From contig CM039464.1 of assembly GCA_022414725.1 (NCBI GenBank), positions 45,914,312 to 45,978,311 on the forward strand: DNA of 64,000 nt, read 5' to 3'. The DNA is from Microglena sp. YARC (lineage: Eukaryota > Chlorophyta > Chlorophyceae > Chlamydomonadales > Chlamydomonadaceae). Every line of letters begins with the position of its first letter. The stretch's first letter is position 1. Made by a program: the position numbers and the translations under genes. This document shows positions 58,001 through 64,000 of the stretch, one piece after another. The notes beneath the pieces are model-generated. The model saw nothing but the letters and a program-made list of their open reading frames with translations. It ran no database searches and was not told the origin of the DNA.

Positions 58001-59495
58001 TGCATTACATATTATAATGTCCGTTACCGTATACGCTGAGGATAGAAAAAAATGTTTTGAGGGAAATGAAAATTGAACCTGAATTGGTGGGTAAAGACTC
58101 CAGTTTGAAGCTGCTCATGAATCCTGATTCCTTTGAAGGATGGAAATACTTAATACGATCGGATACAATTCATAAAAATGCGATAATAATCACACAATTT
58201 AATTATCATCCCAGATGAGATATTGATTTAATTATATTGTATAATTAAATTATCACTGTAGCACAAACTCAGGGCCCCCGTCGGTAAAACGATTGTTTGG
58301 GGTTCAGTTCATCAGTGCTTTTTCTTTTTAAGCATTTCATATACGGTTGGGCAAGTCCGTTTAGCCTATTGGGCCTACCCCTGGACTGTAACATACACAT
58401 ACATACCGCTGTTAGTGGTCTTAGTAAAGTACAGTTGGACACGACAATTCTTGCAGGTAGGCTTGGGATGTAACATATATATGTCAATATGAGTCGTATG
58501 GATGCATATGATTGTATTTATAAGTCGTATACAGTGCGCAGATTTATATCAACGTATGACACGGTGAAAATAAGGTATGGCAAGGTTTACATAATGCGCA
58601 CATGGGGAAACAGACAACGTATACATACGCACCAACGTATAAATGTATACGCCCAACCCACTGTTTTTGTTTCCGACGATACGTCGCCATTTTGTCGCTG
58701 CATGGCGAGCCCCCCAAATCCGCACTTAGCCCCCCCTCGAACCCGCGCTCCGCCATGCAATGGCTACGCAACAACCTTGACATCAGGCTTTAGTAGACCA
58801 AGTAGATACTCAACCTGGCCTACAAAAATCTGAAATATAACACTCGCCCAACCCTCCTTGTAGGTGCAACGGTATCTGGTATTGCAGCAGCAGTAGGCAC
58901 CTCCAATTTTAGAGAAGGTTCATCCTTTTCTGTGGATGCTGGTGGTCTGGACGAAGCTGATCTAAAGTGTGTCGGCAAGGCTACCTTCAAGACCCACCAT
59001 GGTTTTTTTGTTACTGTGCGTCCTGGTGGCATCATTCGTGCGAAGGCAAGGGAGATTTCACCCTCGGTTTTGTTACTGTGCGTCCTGGTGGCATCATTCG
59101 TGCGAAGGCAAGGGAGATTTCACCCACGGTTTTGTTACTGTGCGTCCTGGTGGCATCATTCGTGCGAAGGCAAGGAAGATTTCACCCTCGGAGGTGGTCT
59201 ATGTGTACTATGTTAAGTCACTGAAGCGCTATGCATTGAAGTCCCACCTTGGCAAGTGGTTGTGTGCCACGCCTCAAGGTTTCTTACAATTCCGAGACAA
59301 GATGCGAGAGTGGGAGCTATTTCAGGTTGAGTTTTCTGAGGTGAGCAAGAAGGTCTGCATGAGAAGCAACCACGGCAAGTTTTTGTGTGCCCAGAATGGA
59401 TGGATGGATGGATGGATGGATGCATTTTTGCAAACCGTGATAAGGCACTTGATTTTGAAATGTTTGAAATCCATTGGCAAAGTAGGGCTCTGTAA
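54929..59495 (+). CDS. ISG12/IFI6-like plus fascin-like beta-trefoil fusion, 3 exons
   Basis: Exons 54929-55002, 57028-57371 and 58864-59495. Exon 2 carries an ISG12 (IFI6/IFI27) family domain: hydrophobic helix VVIGAVLAPLIIPAVIYVVG, then GFGAGGIRAGSTAARMMSAH and AGSAVGLLQSVGAAGLSAGA. These small Gly/Ala-rich membrane proteins occur in animals and many protists. Exon 3 continues GATVSGIAAAVG and becomes a fascin/actin-crosslinking-like beta-trefoil, with three GK-T/L-H-G repeats such as KATFKTHHGFFVTVRP, YALKSHLGKWLCATPQGF and VCMRSNHGKFLCAQ. Exons 1-2-3 join in phases 2 and 1. Exon 3 has two frame breaks at repeats (62 nt x3; GGAT x6), so the locus may be a pseudogene, polymorphic or mis-assembled here. 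Confidence 0.72.
55003..57027. other. ISG12-like gene intron 1
   Basis: Mostly non-repetitive AT-moderate DNA. 55955-56125 has an unassigned open stretch (LEALDKMINQRMSGLMKRDD, then VHVPKLATALQGAQQGLKPA and a stop) with no known family; it might be an old exon or retroelement remnant. Then comes the 56230-56910 array. Confidence 0.5.
56230..56912 (+). repeat. ~155 bp tandem repeat, 4.3 units
   Basis: Units contain TTAGCCGCTTTTGGCCCAGG, CTCGATTTTCCGAGACCTGT, CGCTGACGTGGCCACGGGGG and CGGTACGACGGGCT, then GATGCTAGTC and AT-rich TTATTATATAAAGTAGC. Confidence 0.92.
57028..57371 (+). CDS. ISG12-like gene exon 2
   Basis: Acceptor GATGCAG, donor CTGGTAG|GTTTGG (phase 1, matching exon 3). A stronger-looking donor four bases earlier (CTG|GTAGGT) would leave phase 0, which exon 3 does not fit. 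Encodes FSRTCVGISQARSAIEKALG and the whole ISG12 domain core. Confidence 0.82.
57415..57600 (+). repeat. Exon 2 fragment copies and SINE-like element
   Basis: AACGCAG|GTGCAGTTG (57427) and GTGCCCCCTGGGAGCGCAGT, AGCACTTCTACAATCTGCTG (57550-57590) copy parts of exon 2. Between them (57455-57548) is a dispersed repeat with TCACCCCAGGAGTTGGGTCT and GATTCAGTTTGAATGGCGTT, also at 62705-62810 and 63880-63985. Confidence 0.75.
57600..58405 (+). mobile_element. LINE-A, 5'-truncated, broken
   Basis: Encodes RGIDWQALSIVNPRNLDDNQ, YWMMSEDRN, LRFRAHNFNVESERSTS, SGRICRCCDMMVDGRS and KDEMHYIL, then an in-frame TAA just before the conserved CP, and ends LMNPDSFEGWKYLI. 3' UTR follows, with tail CTGGACTGTAACATACACAT. 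It has the Cys/His module of non-LTR retrotransposons; the catalytic RT part is absent. Confidence 0.82.
58672..58770 (+). mobile_element. TE-D 5' fragment
   Basis: GACGATACGTCGCCATTTTG, TCGCTGCATGGCGAGCCCCC and CGCTCCGCCATGCAATGGCT, inside intron 2 of the ISG12-like gene. Confidence 0.55.
58864..59495 (+). CDS. ISG12-like gene exon 3 (beta-trefoil, two frame breaks)
   Basis: Acceptor CCTTGTAG, phase 1. Frame a (codons from 58866) reads ATVSGIAAAVGTSNFREGSS and KATFKTHHGFFVTVRPGGII. It is lost across three copies of a 62-65 nt unit (about 59000-59190). Frame b resumes in the third copy (FVTVRPGGIIRAKARKISPS) through GKFLCAQ. After six GGAT units (59398-59421) the likely coding frame returns to a: FANRDKALDFEMFEIHWQSR, AL and TAA at 59493-59495. 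Confidence 0.72.
59000..59190 (+). repeat. 62 nt coding-region triplication
   Basis: GGTTTTGTTACTGTGCGTCC, TGGTGGCATCATTCGTGCGA and AGGCAAGGGAGATTTCACCC three times; the first copy has three extra T. Removing two units restores one frame. Confidence 0.9.
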
Positions 59496-59727
59496 AGGGC
59501 CCATATATTGATAGTACACATTACTGGTGGCACGCACTTTTGATGAGGGAGCTGGTTTAGCGGTCTTGCTGCAAATTTTGGGAGTCATCGCCTCATCGGC
59601 ACCCTTATATGCAAGTATGCAACTCTACAGCACCTTTCCCACCCGTAGTGCCCATTTTAAAGCAAAATAAAAGGTTGCCGTGCATAGACCCCCCCCAAGT
59701 AGCAGTGTCTTGCACTGGAGCTGCTGA

Positions 59728-59935
59728 TGAAGATAATGCCAGTTGGGTCGTGGTGTTAAGAGAGATCTGTCCTCCGACGATAGAGAACGGGCTGCTACTT
59801 AACCTGAACAGTGCGATCATGGCGGTTAACAGCGACCGCGGAAACTAAACTGCACCCGTGGGGATTCGAACTCCGCACCTTTTTGTTTCAGCGAGCTCCA
59901 CCATTGAGCCATTCGTTGAAACGGGATTGGGGCTG
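59728..59935 (-). mobile_element. SINE-A copy
   Basis: Reverse strand: ATGGCTCAATGGTGGAGCTC (A box) and GGAGTTCGAATCCCCACGGG (B box), then body GGTCGCTGTTAACCGCCATG. One of the clearest pol III promoters in the window. Confidence 0.78.
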
Positions 59936-60024
59936 CTGATCTTGATTGATACAGGAAGAACCGCCGCACTAATGATTGTTGAAACAACGTGCTAGGACAT
60001 GAGCCCCTAGTAATCTTTCTACAA

Positions 60025-60092
60025 CGTGCAAGCAAACGGGCTGGCCCCCTCAACCTCACGCCTCGTAAGAAGGCGTGCTATTGATTGATTTA
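60025..60092 (+). mobile_element. TE-F copy
   Basis: GCAAGCAAACGGGCTGGCCC, CTCACGCCTCGTAAGAAGGC and a TTGATTGATTTA tail. Confidence 0.6.
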
Positions 60093-60114
60093 TGTCTTGT
60101 TGTCAAAACGTTAT

Positions 60115-60560
60115 TTTATTGGCATTGCAGCAGCACCAGCCACCTACCTCAAATATGATGGTGGTGGAAAATATATTGCTGGTGTTGGAAATGATGGTGG
60201 AAAATAGGATGCTGGTGGTCTGTGCGAGGCTGAGCTGATGAATGCTTATATTTGAATTGTTTATGTAACTGCTGGCCTCATGTAGCCCACTTCAAGTTTA
60301 AGTTGAAGCTGAGCTGAAGTATCATACATAGGGACCATCATAGGGCACATCATATGATGTTGACCAAAGGCGAGTATGATATCATATGATATTAAATCAT
60401 ACAAATTGCATCGTATGATATTGTATGTAAATGGTCACTTTAGCCTAGTCAGACTGCCTGTATCATTTAATATCATATGATGACATGATATCATATAATG
60501 TCACATTGCCATTCCCTAACCATGCATTGGCAACCTTCAAGACCGACCAATGTTTTTTAT
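60115..60560 (+). pseudogene. Decayed second copy of ISG12-like exon 3
   Basis: 60120-60235 resembles 58880-58960 (GGCATTGCAGCAGCA, GATGCTGGTGGTCTGTGCGA, GGCTGAGCTGATG). 60520-60565 resembles 58973-59010 (TTGGCAACCTTCAAGACCGA, CCAATGTTTTTT). The two parts are split by TE-H (60335-60525). Stops throughout. Confidence 0.65.
60335..60525 (+). mobile_element. TE-H copy
   Basis: Counterpart of 51790-51945, with TATGATATCATATGAT palindromes and CTTTAGCCTAGTCAGACTGC in the centre. Confidence 0.55.
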
Positions 60561-60911
60561 GGATGATCGCACCTGAGAGATATTCGCTTATGCTATGGCA
60601 AGCTCTGCTTTTGTCATGCTACAGCTTTTGTTATGCTACAGCTTATGGCAGTAGCATGACGCGTTACTAAGCACACGTGAAAGCCCAGTGACGGTCTGGG
60701 TGACTACAGGACCACGCCACTGGGCGCGTGCTATATGCATGCCTAGATGTTGTACCCTTGTAGCTAAGTCCCAGGCATGAGTATAAACCCGGACACTCGC
60801 GCCTCACTGTAACGAACAATCTGATCACAGCTTCCCATGCGACCTAGTAGTCACTCTTGGATTTTCTCCCAAAGAGTTTGAGTGTCGGCACAATAACAAT
60901 TTGTTCCCGTT

Positions 60912-61150
60912 TACATTTCCCCGGCTAATGCTTTTTTACTGCCGAAGATGGCGAGCAGCCAAAATGGTTAAAGCTATATAACCAAGCTCAAGTCGCAATA
61001 GCAGCTACGTGCAACTACCATACAATGTACGGATACCAAGTTCTTACTTGACTGTTACTTTCTAACTTTCCCTGGTAATTTGTTTTACTGCCGAAGATGG
61101 CGAGCAGCCTAATCGCTGGCCGGAGCCATGTACCCAAGTTCAAGTTACTT
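60912..61150 (+). mobile_element. Two SINE-B copies
   Basis: TTTTTTACTGCCGAAGATGG, CGAGCAGCC, at 60935-60995 and again at 61080-61145 (TTTTACTGCCGAAGATGGCG, GCTGGCCGGAGCCATGTACC, CAAGTTCAAGTTA). Confidence 0.65.
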
Positions 61151-62600
61151 TCTAAGTGATCTTGTATTAGGGGTACAATTATCTGAATCCTCGGTGGCGC
61201 TGGTTGATGTACGGTAGTGAGAGGTCTCACCAGGTGGAGTGAAATTCATTTGAGTATAAAAAAGGAAACCCTACCCTCTGCCTTAAAATATGTGGAGGGC
61301 CCCCCCCCCCCCCCCCCCTCTTAAATATAAATAAGAGGCACGATTATATATGGATTCTGGGTATTTACACTATGTCTCACACAATGACATCCTCAGAATT
61401 CTCAAACAGGGAATGTGTGACAGTCAAAAATCAATTATACACCCCCTTTGGGTTGCCCAAGTACGGAGTACCGTACCCACTCATACCCACCCTTCCACCC
61501 ACTCATTCACCCATCTAGCCAGCCGTCCATATCCACCCACCCACACCCATCCATGCCACCCATACCGACCCATACCCACCCACACACACTCACTCACTCA
61601 CTCACTCTGTCACACACACACGTTCACCCACCCACCCACATTACCCACCTCTTCACCAACCCATGCCCATCCATACCACTCATTCACCCACCCATTCATA
61701 CCACCCATTAACCCACCCACATTCAAAGTTTAAGTACTTGCGCAAGATAGCCTGGGTTGTGGGTATCAACAAAGTCGCCCCATAATTATGACGTACCTAC
61801 AAAATTGTTAACCAAACAAAAACACATACGAACACTAATGTGACTTTACTGTAAATTCCAATCAGTAGTGCCCCCTGCCTCCTGCTGTGACAGATAACGA
61901 TCTTCACCCGCCGACTTTATTTCCGGAACCAGGCAGCCGGTGCATCCCCACGAAGGGAGTCGGAAGGGACGCGTGCAACCCAGCTCTGTCCGTCTTTGGA
62001 AGCAAACCTGAGAAATACCAACGAACGGTACAGGGTACCAGCAAGGGCTTGACGGTAAACGAAGGATCTCCCTATAAAGCCGAACTTTATAACCTTCTAG
62101 CTACGGTACGATTACGGGAGCATTAAATTAAATTAATGAATTAAACAGTAATTAGATGTTACAGTCAAGGTTAATGGGAGCATTTCCCAGCGTGCAAGTC
62201 GCTGAAGACACCGGCTTGATAGGACGTATTCTATACGTGACGCATGGTGGGGGGAAGCCGGTACCCAAAAGCCAGATCTCCTCGGGTTTTAGGGTTTAGG
62301 GTATAGAGTTTAGGGTATAGGAGATCTGGCTTGTGGGTACTGGCTTTGTGGGTACTTGCATCCCTCCTCTGTGACGCATACCCTGGCTCCCTGGCATCTA
62401 TATATAGCACTATCCCTGCACATTCCTGTATACTACCGGTAGACACCATACCTAGGCAAATATGGCACGTGTATTCAAATAAGCAGCCCCTTCCAACTAT
62501 ATGACAACTTAAAATTCATCTTGGTTATTTAACGCAGCGCAAGTCCCTGCATTCAACCCTTACAAATCAAGCCAAACTATAGCAGCACACTCAGTTCTCT
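61150..62600. other. No gene recognised
   Basis: Contains a poly-C run (61300-61318), a (CACC/CCAT)-rich tract (61470-61730), telomere-like GGGTTTTAGGGTTTAGGG (62278-62296) and mixed AT DNA. An open frame at 61887-62126 (79 codons) has no family resemblance I know and no support. Confidence 0.55.
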
Positions 62601-62602
62601 GT

Positions 62603-62945
62603 CCCGGAAATTTGAATTGATTATATTACTGCCAACGACGGCGATCAGCCTTGATGGCTGGAGCTCAAGTTCAAGTTCAAGATGGCTGGAGCATTTTAAA
62701 CACAAGTTGTGAAAGGAATTTCACCCCAGGAAGTTGGTCTCCCGACCCAAACCAGGGAGGGGATTCAGTTCGAATGGCGTTGCTTCTCCTACAAAAGAGT
62801 AGGCACACTTAGGGTTGGCGGTAACCAATGTACCCGTGATCTGGTAATCTGGTAATCTGGCAATTTATTTTTCTGCCCAAGACGGCGAGCAGCCAAATTG
62901 CTGGTTGGAGCCTTGTAACCAACTTCAAGTTCAAGTCTCTGCCCC
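62603..62945 (+). mobile_element. SINE-B copies around a B-box repeat
   Basis: SINE-B at 62603-62690 and 62855-62945. Between them, 62705-62810 is the repeat with TTTCACCCCAGGAAGTTGGT and GATTCAGTTCGAATGGCGTT. The last is B-box-like (GTTCGAAT), so this third family may also be tRNA-derived. Confidence 0.6.
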
Positions 62946-62984
62946 GAAAAGGATAAAGAATTCCTTGGACATAGAGAGGCTGGT

Positions 62985-63775
62985 GGTTTGACCAACCCAG
63001 GCAGACCATCGGATGGCCTTGGACAACAAGCCTTCGTACAGAGCCTGAAGACCCAGCACTCAGCCTATCTTGTTATTTCACAGCTAGAGATCAAGATGAA
63101 CTACCGGTACAGCAACATAGTCAGTTCTCTGCCCCGAAAAGGATCATACATTCCTTGAACATCATAAGCCCGATGGTTTGACCCAGACCCAGTCGGATGG
63201 CCTTGGGCAAGAAGCCTTTGTACAGAGCCTGGAGACCCTCCTCCCTGCAGCCAGCAACATAAGCATGTAAGGATCTGCTTTGTCAATGTATTTTACTAAT
63301 TTGTATTTGTATGGGATTGACCCAGACCTTATCGGATGGCTTTGGGCAAGAAGCAAGTGTACAGAGCCTGGATACCCTCCTCCCTGCAGGAAACAACGTT
63401 AGCGTGCGAGGACCTGCTGGGTCAATGCAATTGTATTTAATTTTACTTTTTGGGGTTTGACCCTGAAAAAGTCGGATGGCCTTGGGCAAGAAGCAAGTTT
63501 ACAGAGCCTGAAGACCCCCCTCATACAAGGCACTGCTGTGTCACTGCATTTTTATTTTAGTTTTAATTTAGTTTGGAGGGTTTGACCCAGACCTAGTTGA
63601 ATGGTCTTGAGCAAGAAGACCCTCATGTTAGGGTCTGGTGTGCCAATGCATTTTGTTTTTAGTTTGGTGGGCTTGACCCAGACCCAGTCGAATTGCCCTG
63701 GGCAAGAAGCCTGTGCACAGGGCCTGAATACCCCCTCTCATGTAATTAATTGCTTTGTTAATGCATTTTTAAAGT
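62985..63775 (+). repeat. ~110-165 bp tandem repeat, six units
   Basis: Units with GGTTTGACCCAGACCCAGTC, GGATGGCCTTGGGCAAGAAG and TACAGAGCCTGGAGACCCTC, at about 62990, 63178, 63313, 63455, 63580 and 63668. No junction parent is identifiable in this window. Confidence 0.85.
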
Positions 63776-63879
63776 TCATGATTGGTTACTGTCATTCATG
63801 TTGGTCTGCCCGAAGGCAGCCAGACCTATGCAGCGACAGCACAATACGGTCGGTCGAAATTGCTGATAATTTTTTTTAT

Positions 63880-63985
63880 TTGTGAAAGGACTTTTACCCC
63901 AGGAGGTGGGTCTCCCTACCCAAACCAGCGACCCGGAGGATTCAGTTCGAATGGCGTTGCCCCTCCTACAATGAAGATGGCACAT
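63880..63985 (+). mobile_element. B-box repeat copy
   Basis: TGAAAGGACTTTTACCCCAG, GAGGTGGGTCTCCCTACCC, GGATTCAGTTCGAATGGCGT and CCTCCTACAATGAAG; relatives at 57455-57548 and 62705-62810. Confidence 0.65.
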
Positions 63986-64000
63986 TGTTTCTACAGGCAG

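Overview
The window is nuclear DNA from a eukaryote with large, repeat-choked introns. Spliced exons join in frame across consensus GT-AG junctions, LINE and tRNA-derived SINE debris is everywhere, and no bacterial features are present. Two clues point weakly to a green-lineage or other photosynthetic alga: a bestrophin-family channel of the short 'bestrophin-like' kind, and degenerate TTTAGGG-type (plant/green-algal) telomere-like spacers at about 21540-21960, 42430-42660 and 62280-62320. I cannot name the species from sequence alone.

Layout. (1) 1-5747: an ~80 bp satellite that is really a degenerate copy of an intron end plus the start of the next exon. It becomes very indel-rich toward base 1, which looks like a poorly polished contig end. 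(2) 5748-36037 (+): one 5'-partial gene of at least 16 exons (~6.0 kb coding, ~2,000 aa). It encodes an Ala/Glu/Lys-rich coiled-coil protein with a Pro/Gly/Ser-rich C-terminus; all exon phases match except for one break in exon 1. (3) 36038-39290: intergenic, with a SINE, two LINE 3' ends, a (TAATG)n tract, and a unique stretch that may hold the next promoter. (4) 39312-50616 (+): a complete 7-exon bestrophin-family anion channel gene (437 aa, all phases consistent). (5) 50617-54900: SINEs, minisatellites and other dispersed repeats. (6) 54929-59495 (+): a 3-exon gene joining an ISG12/IFI6-type glycine/alanine-rich membrane domain to a fascin-like beta-trefoil. The last exon has two repeat-associated frame breaks. 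(7) 59520-64000: SINEs, a decayed second copy of the beta-trefoil exon, and tandem repeats.

Most striking pattern: in most introns of the two large genes, and more weakly in the third gene, the tandem repeats are copies of the adjacent splice junction. Some arrays copy the acceptor plus the start of the next exon; others copy the end of the previous exon plus its donor. Several copies still have an AG acceptor, an open phase-0 reading frame and a GT donor, so they are candidate extra exons (two of 45 nt, one of 75 nt, one of 72 nt and five 15-nt microexons). In at least three loci an AG that is inside the parent exon becomes the acceptor of the copy. This looks like continuing exon/intron growth by local tandem duplication, and it is the main candidate here for an undescribed phenomenon.
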